The translations under genes were made by a program, and so were the position numbers. A stretch of 64,000 nucleotides of DNA from Hyphomicrobiaceae bacterium. GTDB lineage: Bacteria > Pseudomonadota > Alphaproteobacteria > Rhizobiales > Hyphomicrobiaceae. Below are positions 24,833 to 32,103 of the stretch, piece by piece. The notes under the pieces are model-generated. The model made no database searches. It saw nothing but the letters and a program-made list of their open reading frames with translations, and had not been told where the DNA came from. Each line of letters starts with the position of its first letter. Position 1 is the first letter of the stretch. The stretch lies in the NCBI GenBank assembly GCA_022842785.1, contig JALHOW010000001.1, positions 963,331 through 1,027,330 of the forward strand, read 5' to 3'.

Positions 24833-26714
24833 AGTTTCGGCAGGCGTGGTCACCGCAATTGGGTTTGCAGCGTTTGCCCTACCGCTTTCTACGCCCTGGT
24901 ACCTAGTGATCGTTTGCACCGCGGGTCTTGCCCTATGCTACTCGGCGGCCCCCCCGTTTCGGCTTCGAAACTGGCTGGTTGCTGCCTCGGTCGTCATGCT
25001 TATCCTTGCAGCTGTAGTTCCCCCAGCCTTAGCGGTAGCTGTGTTGGCGGCCTCATCGCTAGCGTTGCTTGGGCGCAGTAGACTATCACTCAGCTTGTTG
25101 CTTTTAGCGATGTCCATTTGGAATTCTGCGCAGGCAATACTCGCAGAATTGTTTGGTTCTTGGTGGGCCTTGGAAGCACTCGGGCCTGCGATCGTCGCCA
25201 GTTTGGTCCTCACGCTATCTTGCGCCTCCTGGCGCGAAGTAGGAATCGTAAGCCTCGGTGCCATTGTCTCCGCTGGGGTGGCATCGATTGGACACCAATT
25301 TGCGCTAGAGCCCCTAGCTCAGCTTTGTTTGGTGGCGGTGCCTGTGGTTTTGGCGGCTGGGCTCATTGGTGGCCTTTCCAGACCATCGACCATCCGATGG
25401 CACGCCCCTACCAATGTGATGCTGCTACTTGCGATTGGTAGCTGGGTGATGATGCCGCCTCGAACAGTAGGCGATCATTGGGTCTTGCTCCCCGACTCCC
25501 CCGACGCACACGAAGCCGCATTCTTTCGCAACTATGCGGAGGCATTAGCCATTGCCGGACTTCGGGTGCGTCGCGCAGCGAAGCCGGAGGACGTACCTGA
25601 GAATGCACTGTTGATTATGCCCTGGCTTACGGCGTCGGTGGGGGACGATGCGCAGATAGGATCATTGGCGCGGCAGCGGCGCTGGACGATCTTGGCAGGT
25701 GGCGAGCACACCAATCTGGGAGACGTGTCAGCGCGCATAGAGCGGCTAGTCAATCATCCCGTGCTTCGCAATGATCTCACAGTCCCTCCAGGCAACTCTG
25801 ACCAATCGGGGCCGCTTCGATCGTCGAGTTTTAATCCCTGGCCACACGAAGCAATTCTCAATCGCGGAGCAAGCGTTGCAATTCGTTCCTTAATCGACAG
25901 GGTGATCTTAGCCGGAGACGGTTGGTGGACCGAGCCTGATATTGGCGAATGGCTCTGGGTTGGCGACTACGTCTGGCGTCCCGGAGATATGGCGGGGCGC
26001 ATAACGCTAGCAGCTGTCGTAGGTGATGGCGGCGCTCGCTGGCTCGTAGTCAGCGACAATAGCGTATTGTTGAACCAGCAAATTATAGCCAATCCGCAAG
26101 CTATCAAACAATTGGTGTCAGCGGCTTCTCTATGGCCCACGTTCTTACATGACTTATTTCTCTTCACCCTGGGGGCTTCAATCATAGTTGGCGTCAATCC
26201 GGTACTGATGCCTGTCGCCTTGGCAAGTATCTCGATGATAGCTTTGATGACTGAGCCTCGAAGTGGGATATGGCGTGACCAGTTCGTAGGGCAGTCGGGC
26301 TTCGACGAAAGGAATTTCAACCAAGTCCTGGCTGAGCATCCTAGCATTGCTCTGTCGGGCAAAAGGTTCATCAGAATGCGGCGACCAATCTCTGGTCACG
26401 CGACACTGCCTGCCGGTTCATCGATACTATTTGGTTTGATCGACGGAAGCGCGGAGTTCGATGGTATTCGGATCGATCAATGCCGACGCCTCGGCTCGCT
26501 GTCTACGAATGAGGGTCCCGTCCTCATGGATGCTCAAGCTTGCCGAATTACAGGTGATGCTCGGATCCTTATTGGCTCTACCGATGCGGCGGCTGCCATA
26601 GCTATTAAAGTTGGAAAGACGGAAACGATCCTGATTCTCGACACAGCATTCCTCTCCAAAGTGGCTCCAAGCACCAATGTCGAATGGCTTAAGCAGGTCA
26701 TGAGCCGCAATTGA
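24813..26714 (+). CDS. Second membrane protein of the Cys-repeat locus
   Basis: This 633-aa protein has an N-terminal membrane bundle (residues 10-205), a soluble domain, a membrane pair near 445-490 and a soluble tail. In the soluble part, NALLIMPWLTASVGDDAQIG followed by WTILAGGEHTNLGDVSARI (His near 299) matches the FVLKMPVVPLSESFGDK and ADHTDLYD segments of the upstream protein. FDERNFNQVL (about 498) and RRPISGHATL (about 524) match its ERNF and RPISG. The two proteins are therefore diverged homologues and may form one complex. No ATPase motif is seen. The gene overlaps both neighbours, which indicates one operon. Confidence 0.84.
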   Translation: MSCSANRVSAGVVTAIGFAAFALPLSTPWYLVIVCTAGLALCYSAAPPFRLRNWLVAASVVMLILAAVVPPALAVAVLAASSLALLGRSRLSLSLLLLAMSIWNSAQAILAELFGSWWALEALGPAIVASLVLTLSCASWREVGIVSLGAIVSAGVASIGHQFALEPLAQLCLVAVPVVLAAGLIGGLSRPSTIRWHAPTNVMLLLAIGSWVMMPPRTVGDHWVLLPDSPDAHEAAFFRNYAEALAIAGLRVRRAAKPEDVPENALLIMPWLTASVGDDAQIGSLARQRRWTILAGGEHTNLGDVSARIERLVNHPVLRNDLTVPPGNSDQSGPLRSSSFNPWPHEAILNRGASVAIRSLIDRVILAGDGWWTEPDIGEWLWVGDYVWRPGDMAGRITLAAVVGDGGARWLVVSDNSVLLNQQIIANPQAIKQLVSAASLWPTFLHDLFLFTLGASIIVGVNPVLMPVALASISMIALMTEPRSGIWRDQFVGQSGFDERNFNQVLAEHPSIALSGKRFIRMRRPISGHATLPAGSSILFGLIDGSAEFDGIRIDQCRRLGSLSTNEGPVLMDAQACRITGDARILIGSTDAAAAIAIKVGKTETILILDTAFLSKVAPSTNVEWLKQVMSRN

Positions 26715-27166
26715 CAGAGACAACGAACATGCGTCGCATACTTCCCGGTAATGTTCACATGCGAGAACCCTATCCGCTCGAAATCGAGTTCTTCCGTTTT
26801 CGGCTCGATGTGAGTGGCTATGCAGCTGATGATGGAATGGTGGTGCTCAACCCGTTCAGCGAGCTGACAGGGGAACAGCTAGCTGCAGTTGCTCTCAATG
26901 AAGCTGCTCGGATCTTTATGAAGCGACATTCTATGCAACCATCGTTCGACCTTACAGAGGAGCAAGCTCTCGCTTTCGCTACATACGGTCCAGAAGAGTG
27001 CCAGAAGGCTACGATTGCGGCGAGACTGCTGTCCAGCGATCCAACCGCACTTCTACCCAGTGACGATCAGAGAGCGTTTGTTTCAAGGCTCGCCTTGGCC
27101 ATGGGCTTGGTAGGGCCTGGAGTCAGCCCTGGGGAAGTATCCGATCTGGATGGAGCGTCGAATTGA
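26711..27166 (+). CDS. Small cytoplasmic protein of the Cys-repeat locus, unknown
   Basis: I do not recognise this protein of about 151 aa. It has no signal or membrane segment. LEIEFFRFRLDVSGYAADDG and MVVLNPFSELTGEQLAAVAL open it, FDLTEEQALAFATYGPEECQ is acidic in the middle, and the end is helical. The start is a TTG at 26711 that overlaps the previous stop (TTGA), or the ATG at 26729 six codons later. The overlap with the next gene is again TTGA. Its conserved place within the operon suggests a part in the same system. Confidence 0.7.
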   Translation: MTETTNMRRILPGNVHMREPYPLEIEFFRFRLDVSGYAADDGMVVLNPFSELTGEQLAAVALNEAARIFMKRHSMQPSFDLTEEQALAFATYGPEECQKATIAARLLSSDPTALLPSDDQRAFVSRLALAMGLVGPGVSPGEVSDLDGASN

Positions 27167-27456
27167 ACATTAGAAAAGTCGCTCTAATTATCACTGCAGC
27201 TGCCGTTGCGAGTCTTGCCGGTTGGCATCTGAGCCGATCGACGACCGATGGCTCTCGCCATCGTACGCTTAAGGTGTCAGGGCATGAGCGGTTGCGTATT
27301 GCATCTCCAGAAGTAGACGTCGGCAGCTTGCCTTCGATCAAAGATACGAACGAAATGACGCCCCACCGCGGATCCATAGATTCAGGCATTGATTGTACGA
27401 GAGGTCTTGCTTGCCCGATTGTGTGGTCTCCCCAACAAAAAGATAACGGGAATTGA
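27163..27456 (+). CDS. Small membrane-anchored protein of the Cys-repeat locus
   Basis: This 97-aa protein starts with TTG at 27163, preceded by GGAG at seven bases and overlapping the previous stop. IRKVALIITAAAVASLAG is a single N-terminal membrane or signal segment. The rest (RTLKVSGHERLRIASPEVDV, SIDSGIDCTRGLACPIVW) is extracytoplasmic and has two Cys seven residues apart (xCTRGLACP). A pair of Cys in a periplasmic tail fits a locus that also has a thioredoxin and a Cys-rich peptide. No family is recognised. Confidence 0.65.
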   Translation: MNIRKVALIITAAAVASLAGWHLSRSTTDGSRHRTLKVSGHERLRIASPEVDVGSLPSIKDTNEMTPHRGSIDSGIDCTRGLACPIVWSPQQKDNGN

Positions 27457-27506
27457 GCTAGGAGTCCGTTGTCCGAGACGAGTATTCGGGACAGTCGAAC
27501 TCGCAT

Positions 27507-28946
27507 CTACCCTGGAGAACTGCACACCACCCGGACTGTAAATTTTTTAGCCAGCTCCGCGATGTCAGCAGGCTGGATCGCCTCGGTAGCCGTAGCCCGC
27601 TCAGGCTCGATGCCATGCGTCCGCAGAAACTCCTCAGCGATTGATGACTTGATGGCGAAGTTGACGTTCTGGGCAATGTCGCCTGTTTGACGCAGTACGC
27701 CGATGGCGTTGAGTTTACCAACGACGACACCAACGACGTTTCCGGAAGCGTCAAGCAATGGGCCCCCGCTGTTTCCCGGTTGCACTGGCGTCGAAATCTG
27801 TAGCATCCGGAAGTCGTCACCGAGGCCAGCCGTTGCAGTTATTGTGCCGGTGGCGAAGTTCCCGGATGTAGCCAGCAATTGCGAGAGCGGGAAGCCAAAG
27901 GCGCTCACGCTTTCACCCAAGCGATAGGTAGCTTTGAAACGAGCCACGGAGCCTTGATGTGGGGAGCCAAGCTGAAGTAGGGCAAGATCATTTTTGCCGT
28001 CAGCAGCGACCTTGCGAGCAGGACTGTTGCTCTCGCCCGAGGCGACAACGTTCACCGTCCCACAGCCATCGACAACGTGTGCGTTGGTGAGGACGTGGCC
28101 GCGATCGCTGACGACGAAGCCAGTTCCAGATGAAGGCGACCATGGCTTGGAAGTGGATTGGTCGTCAGAACTCTTCGGGCTTGCGCTCGCATCCCGAGCC
28201 TGGTGCTCATTCGGCCGGTCTCGAAACAACGATGCGGGGGCAAAATGACTTGCGATCGCAACAACCACGGGACGGAGTTCTCGATCGCGATGTTGGGCGT
28301 ACGCAACAGAAAACGCGAAGATCCCATCCGGAGCTTGCACCGCACGAAAGTAGTAATGCTTCTCGTGATCCATGCCGGACAGGACGAAGTCACCTGACCT
28401 AGGAGGCTTCGCGTACATCACAGTCCGAATGGGGCCACGCTGGACTTGCTCGTACAGTTGAACAAGGGTTCTCTCTCCATGACCGAAACGGAGCGTATCG
28501 ATCTTGAGAGAGCCATCCCTTGAGGTATAGGCAGTCCCTCTTCGTGTTGGCTGCGTTACGGGCGCTAACTTGATCGGAAGACCCACAATGACCTGTGCGT
28601 ACGCATCCCGAACGATGTCGAAGCCCACCCTGCTCTTGTTGGCTTGAGCGATGCGAAACAATGTGCGGACGCTGTTCGCGTCTGGAACGCCGCCGTCAGT
28701 AGCGCCAACCGAACGCTGGAACGATGCCCAAGCCTGCCGAGTATGCCGACCGAGTTGCCCGTCGATGAGGCCCTCGTAGTGTCCCGTCCAGATCAACGCC
28801 TCCTGGACCTGCCGAATGAGCTTAGCTTGGTCAACGGGAGGCTGGTATCCCTGCGCCCAAACGGCCCGTGAAAAGCTCAAGCCTAAAGCTATGCCGACGC
28901 AGCAAAGCAGCCTGATGACGCCCCGTGCGCCGCAATACCTCGTCAA
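27507..28946 (-). CDS. Peptidoglycan-binding and trypsin-like serine protease
   Basis: The exported protein of about 479 aa has a signal peptide (LLCCVGIALGLSFSRAVWAQ), then a PG_binding_1-like domain (LIRQVQEALIWTGHYEGLID, GQLGRHTRQAWASFQ), a central region, and a C-terminal Deg/trypsin-like protease. The triad is visible in VLTNAHVVDGCG (His), KNDLALLQLG (Asp) and PVQPGNSGGPLLD (Ser). No PDZ domain follows. I chose the TTG at 28946 because GGGAGG stands eight bases before it. It is convergent to the membrane operon and is the last gene before the distal att site. The Arg before the first SSGC of the repeat protein would suit a protease, but this pairing is speculative. Confidence 0.88.
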   Translation of the reverse strand: MTRYCGARGVIRLLCCVGIALGLSFSRAVWAQGYQPPVDQAKLIRQVQEALIWTGHYEGLIDGQLGRHTRQAWASFQRSVGATDGGVPDANSVRTLFRIAQANKSRVGFDIVRDAYAQVIVGLPIKLAPVTQPTRRGTAYTSRDGSLKIDTLRFGHGERTLVQLYEQVQRGPIRTVMYAKPPRSGDFVLSGMDHEKHYYFRAVQAPDGIFAFSVAYAQHRDRELRPVVVAIASHFAPASLFRDRPNEHQARDASASPKSSDDQSTSKPWSPSSGTGFVVSDRGHVLTNAHVVDGCGTVNVVASGESNSPARKVAADGKNDLALLQLGSPHQGSVARFKATYRLGESVSAFGFPLSQLLATSGNFATGTITATAGLGDDFRMLQISTPVQPGNSGGPLLDASGNVVGVVVGKLNAIGVLRQTGDIAQNVNFAIKSSIAEEFLRTHGIEPERATATEAIQPADIAELAKKFTVRVVCSSPG

Positions 28947-29083
28947 GCCCGATCCCTCCCGCAATCAGTCGGGCGCCCCCGGCGACCATCACTTCATCGA
29001 GTGATCTTTTCACCTCTCGGATCAAAAGCAAGCCTCAGCGGCACCAACTTTCCAACGCAATTGCCAAAACGTGAGCTTGACGC

Positions 29084-29103
29084 GGTCCCACAATGGTCCC
29101 ACA
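29084..29103 (+). repeat. Two GGTCCCACA repeats near the distal att site
   Basis: GGTCCCACA at 29084-29092 and 29095-29103, 11 bases apart, match the three copies at 15572-15603 in sequence, orientation and phasing. They lie about 60 bases inside the distal attachment site and are probably arm sites of the island integrase. The gene-free interval from 28947 to 29265 contains only these repeats and the att site. Confidence 0.7.
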
Positions 29104-29164
29104 AGTGCCCCACCGCGCCGAAGCATAAGCGGGTTCAAGTGGTTAGACCGCCGTGGCGACAGGG

Positions 29165-29186
29165 TCCTAGTCCCCCAGCCAAATCT
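29165..29186 (+). other. Attachment site copy 2 (distal end of island)
   Basis: The 22 bases are identical to 15481-15502. There is no tRNA around this copy, as expected for the end away from the reconstituted gene. Core-type sequence resumes after it. Confidence 0.92.
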
Positions 29187-29265
29187 GCTGCGCTTCGTAT
29201 TTTCATCGAATAACAATGGTTTATGTGGCTGCCCGTTTGCGGATGGCCTGCGAACGCATCGCCGG

Positions 29266-29676
29266 CTATCGCGTCGGATCCGGCTCGGGTGGCGGTGGTC
29301 GCCCGGGCGGCGGCAAATCAGGCACCGGGATCGGGGGCGGCGGCGGTGGATCGCGATCGGGATGTGATGGATCAATGGATGGCGGCAGCGGCGGAGGCGG
29401 ATTTGGATTGGGTACCGGGTCCCGCACACCGTGCAGCGGCACCACGCTCCACGACGAGAGCGCGACGGCTCGCCCCTCGCTCTTGACCACGCGAACGGCA
29501 AGGCCCTCCGCCTGGAACCACGCTTGAATTCGCTCGGGAACGGTATGCGCGAGGCGTCCGGCATCGAGCTCGACTGCGATCGGCCCCGGAAGGTCGGGGC
29601 TCCGCGCCACGAACACGCCAGTTGCCTCTCGGCGAACAGTTACGCGAACAACCTCGGGAAGGGACACTTGCATCAT
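29266..29676 (-). CDS. HicB-like small protein with proline-rich tail
   Basis: This 136-aa protein has an N-terminal part, EVVRVTVRREATGVFVARSP followed by DLPGPIAVELDAG, that resembles the HicB/UPF0150 strand pattern (VxVxxxxxGxFxAxSPDLPG). A tail from about residue 86 is largely Pro and Asp (PNPNPPPPLPPS, DPPPPPPIPVPDLPPPGR). No HicA partner lies next to it and no DNA-binding domain is seen. It starts at the tandem ATGATG at 29676. It is the first gene outside the island, 80 bases from the att site. Confidence 0.6.
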   Translation of the reverse strand: MMQVSLPEVVRVTVRREATGVFVARSPDLPGPIAVELDAGRLAHTVPERIQAWFQAEGLAVRVVKSEGRAVALSSWSVVPLHGVRDPVPNPNPPPPLPPSIDPSHPDRDPPPPPPIPVPDLPPPGRPPPPEPDPTR

Positions 29677-30054
29677 GCGGGTAGAAGCGCATCACGGTGC
29701 GATGGTTCCGTCGATCACGACATCACCCACCAGCGACCACGGTATGGCCACATACTAAACCGTCCCGAAAGCCAATATTGCCGTCTGAACTCCCACCCCC
29801 TTGACTCTCTCAGCAGGCGATCCAAGATGTATAAGTGACGATCATTGCCGCGGAGCTGAGAGCCCGTCGGCAGATGTGCCGGGTCTCCACTGCGTGCTCC
29901 TGCCGCGATCGTCACTTGTGCCAACAGCGTGTGGAGGTTGCATGGAACCACCGCAGACGGACACAGGCCGGAGCCGAAGGGCGAAGGCACGGTTTGGCGG
30001 CGCCAACTGATCAGACCAAACCGGACTCTCACAAAACAACCTGTCTATAATGAA
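29677..30054. other. Intergenic region without a supported gene
   Basis: I see no convincing coding sequence on either strand here. Near its right end, TATAAT at 30046-30051 is a good -10 box for the candidate small RNA that follows. The -35 position (about 30023-30028) is not a good match. Confidence 0.5.
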
Positions 30055-30153
30055 CGAGGCCATGTGCCTCGCAAATCAGCCCGGCTAGGCTGGGCATGAA
30101 TCGGAAGTGATGAAGGGCCCCGCTTCACGCGCGACGTGACGGGGCTTTCGCTT
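30055..30153 (+). ncRNA. Candidate structured small RNA
   Basis: About 95 bases with three stem-loops in a row. CGAGGC-CATGT-GCCTCG is at 30055-30071, GCCCGGC-TAG-GCTGGGC at 30079-30095 (one G-U), and a strong terminal hairpin at 30117-30145 has GCCCC/GGGGC outside TCACG-CGCGA-CGTGA. A TTTCGCTTT tail follows. TATAAT lies at 30046-30051, so transcription would begin near 30058. There is no open reading frame of note. I cannot assign it to a known RNA family. Confidence 0.5.
30117..30153 (+). terminator. Intrinsic terminator of the candidate sRNA
   Basis: GCCCC (30117-30121) pairs with GGGGC (30141-30145) around the perfect inner stem TCACG/CGTGA, followed by TTTCGCTTT. No plus-strand protein gene lies upstream within 300 bases, which is why I link it to the RNA. 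It also lies just after the stop of the minus-strand subtilase gene. Confidence 0.65.
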
Positions 30154-30179
30154 TGCCGGAATGCACGCCGCGCTGGTGG

Positions 30180-31445
30180 TCAACACTGCGGCGAGGGCGC
30201 GAACTGCACGAGGCCCCATCCGAATACGGGATCGCGGCCCGGTGCTCCGAGATCTTTAGCCCGCGCACGCAGGTACTCCGCAGCATCCGAATGTGAACCT
30301 TTGCTGCCAATCCGCACGGCCAACGCTGCGGTCACGAACGGTGCCGCGAAGGACGTGCCGTCCACCTGCCGATGTCCGCCGCGCGGCGCGGCGACAATGA
30401 GACCGACGCCGGGTGCTGCGAAGGAAATGTGCGCGCCGCGACTTGATAGTCGTGAGGCTCGCAAGCGCACATCGACGGCAGATACGGCGAGGACATTCGG
30501 ATAGCGCGCCGGATAACCCGTGGCTCCGCCATCCGGCCGCCCGGCCGCAGCGACGACGCTCAAACCCTTGGACGTCACGCGCGCGACAGCTTCGGCCATC
30601 AATGGATTGGCGGGCCCGCTGAAGCTCAGGTTGATCACGCTGGCGCCCTGGTCCACGAGCCAGTCTAGGGCTGCAATGAGATCGAAAACATCAGCGGCAT
30701 CGCCATTGCCCGCGCGATGAAAGGCATCGACAGCGAGCACGCGTGCGCGTGGCAATACGCCGACTACGCCTGTGCCGGGCTGCCCGATGAGCAAGCTGAC
30801 GACGCCCGTGCCGTGTGCCGGATCGGAAGGACGGCGATCCTGTCGGCGAACGGTTGTTGTCGTGAGCTGCGCGCCCGCGAAGCTCGGATGAGCGGCATCG
30901 ACACCGGTATCGATCACACCGATGCGGGGCTCGATTGCGCAGGCCATCAGCGACGGCTGCCATGCCGTGATCTCGAAGGTCTCGCACCTCTCGCGGCAGA
31001 GATCGCCTGTCGGGCGATAGCGGGAGAGCGCGAAACGGCGAAAGAGATCGTTACGCGCCGCCGGAGCCCCGGGCACGAGCGTGCGCAAGAGTTGCAGAGC
31101 CGAGGCCGCAGAGCGGCCGGGCGGGCCTTCCACACGCGAGACCTGCCCGCCCATCAATCCCGAGGTGGCGTCCCGGGTGATGCGAAAACCACGCGATTGC
31201 AGGCGTGCGCGTGCTGAAGCATCGAGCCCGATGATGACAAGCTCGGCGCGACGGCGCGGGCGATCATCGTCATCATCATCATCATCATCATCGTCGTCAT
31301 CATCGTCGTCATCATCGGCGAGTGCGGTGCTGTCCGGCAGCAGGCCAGGTGCGGCCACGGAAAATCCAAGCGACAGGATGAGCGCAAGGAGCAGCACTTT
31401 CAGCCAATTGAGATCGCGCACGGATTTCTCCTTCCTCGCGAGCAA
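30180..31445 (-). CDS. S8 subtilisin-like serine protease with poly-Asp segment
   Basis: This 421-aa exported protease has a signal segment (VLLLALILSLGFSVAAPGLL), an uninterrupted run of 18 Asp near residue 44-61, a basic RPRRR, and a prodomain-like stretch. The catalytic domain has IGVIDTGVDAAHPSF (Asp), DPAHGTGVVSLLIG (His), VINLSFSGPAN (oxyanion region) and VDGTSFAAPFVTAALA (Ser), so all catalytic residues are present. It is divergent from an ECF sigma/anti-sigma pair with 115 bases between, and a 13-bp inverted repeat stands there. The poly-Asp could bind Ca2+. That is inference. Confidence 0.9.
   Translation of the reverse strand: MLARKEKSVRDLNWLKVLLLALILSLGFSVAAPGLLPDSTALADDDDDDDDDDDDDDDDDDRPRRRAELVIIGLDASARARLQSRGFRITRDATSGLMGGQVSRVEGPPGRSAASALQLLRTLVPGAPAARNDLFRRFALSRYRPTGDLCRERCETFEITAWQPSLMACAIEPRIGVIDTGVDAAHPSFAGAQLTTTTVRRQDRRPSDPAHGTGVVSLLIGQPGTGVVGVLPRARVLAVDAFHRAGNGDAADVFDLIAALDWLVDQGASVINLSFSGPANPLMAEAVARVTSKGLSVVAAAGRPDGGATGYPARYPNVLAVSAVDVRLRASRLSSRGAHISFAAPGVGLIVAAPRGGHRQVDGTSFAAPFVTAALAVRIGSKGSHSDAAEYLRARAKDLGAPGRDPVFGWGLVQFAPSPQC
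31261..31316 (+). repeat. Trinucleotide tract coding for poly-Asp
   Basis: ATC and GTC triplets (GAT/GAC on the coding strand) run for about 18 units inside the subtilase gene. The mixture of the two Asp codons reduces slippage, but the tract is a likely site of length variation in steps of one residue. Confidence 0.85.
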
Positions 31446-31502
31446 GCTTAACCTTGACGGCAGGTCCGCCAGCCGCCACCACGACGAAATTCGGATACTG
31501 TC

Positions 31503-31536
31503 GGGAATGGAACGCCGCGACCAGCGTTCTATTCCC
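31503..31536. promoter_or_regulatory. 13-bp inverted repeat in the subtilase/ECF sigma divergent promoter region
   Basis: GGGAATGGAACGC (31503-31515) and GCGTTCTATTCCC (31524-31536) are inverted with one mismatch and an 8-base loop, 24 bases before the sigma start. Each arm contains a GGAA(T/C)-like element of the sort used as ECF -35 boxes, one on each strand. It may be the autoregulated divergent promoter or an operator. Confidence 0.55.
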
Positions 31537-31560
31537 AGAAGATAGCCATCGCGAGACCGG

Positions 31561-32103
31561 ATGACCGCCGCCGAGACAGATATTCGTCATCAGATCGTCG
31601 CGCTGCTGCCGCGCCTGCGGCGTTTTGCGCTGACGCTCGCCGGCTCGCGCGACCTCGCCGACGACGTAGTGCAGTCGGCCTGCGAGAAGGCCCTCGGCCG
31701 TCTCGAGCAGTTCATGCCCGGCACGCGCCTCGACAGTTGGATGTTCCAGATCGTGCGGACGACTTTCATCGACCACATACGACGCCAAAAGCGACGGCAG
31801 CACGACGATCTCACGCCCGATCTCGTAGAAAACCTTCCGAGCGACGCGCGCATCCATGAGCAGACGGTCGCGCGCGCGGATCTTGCCGTCGTGCGCGCCG
31901 AGATCGGGCGGCTTCCCGACGAGCAGCGCGAGGTGCTGGCGCTCATCACGGTGGAGGGGCTCTCCTATCAGGATGCCGCCGATATGCTCGGCGTGCCGAT
32001 CGGCACCGTCATGAGCCGCCTTTCGCGGGCGCGCAGAAAGCTCGCACGCGCCCTCGATGCACCTCCAGCCAGGCCGGGACACGCAGAAGGATTGCCGCAA
32101 TGA
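31561..32103 (+). CDS. ECF RNA polymerase sigma factor
   Basis: This 180-aa group 4 sigma factor has region 2 with RRFALTLAGSRDLADDVVQS and the helix LDSWMFQIVRTTFIDHIRRQ. Region 4 has LPDEQREVLALITVEGLSYQ, then DAADMLGVPIGTVMSRLSRARRKL, which holds the -35 helix-turn-helix. No extra C-terminal domain is present. The stop overlaps the anti-sigma start as ATGA, the usual arrangement for an ECF and its inhibitor. The divergent subtilase may be in its regulon. Confidence 0.93.
   Translation: MTAAETDIRHQIVALLPRLRRFALTLAGSRDLADDVVQSACEKALGRLEQFMPGTRLDSWMFQIVRTTFIDHIRRQKRRQHDDLTPDLVENLPSDARIHEQTVARADLAVVRAEIGRLPDEQREVLALITVEGLSYQDAADMLGVPIGTVMSRLSRARRKLARALDAPPARPGHAEGLPQ

Larger units (their letters stand above)
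15481..29186 (+). mobile_element. Integrative genomic island in tRNA-Gln
   Basis: The element of about 13.7 kb is bounded by a 22-bp direct repeat (15481-15502 and 29165-29186) that includes the 3' end of tRNA-Gln and five bases beyond the CCA. The first gene is a tyrosine recombinase. GGTCCCACA repeats stand inside both ends. The base composition is visibly richer in A and T than the flanks, most strongly from 21 to 28 kb. Contents in order: integrase, unknown protein, SF2 helicase, serine recombinase, then an envelope cargo. I see no conjugation genes. Confidence 0.9.

Noticed and set aside
29715..30032. Minus-strand reading frame upstream of the candidate sRNA
   Set aside because: Composition is unlike a protein, there is no ribosome-binding site, and no recognisable motif.
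31261..31316. CRISPR-like or regulatory microsatellite
   Set aside because: The trinucleotide tract is in frame inside the subtilase gene and is explained by the Asp codons.
31093..31545. Long plus-strand reading frame with a poly-Ser run
   Set aside because: It is the antisense of the poly-Asp stretch in the subtilase gene, whose catalytic motifs prove the minus-strand frame.
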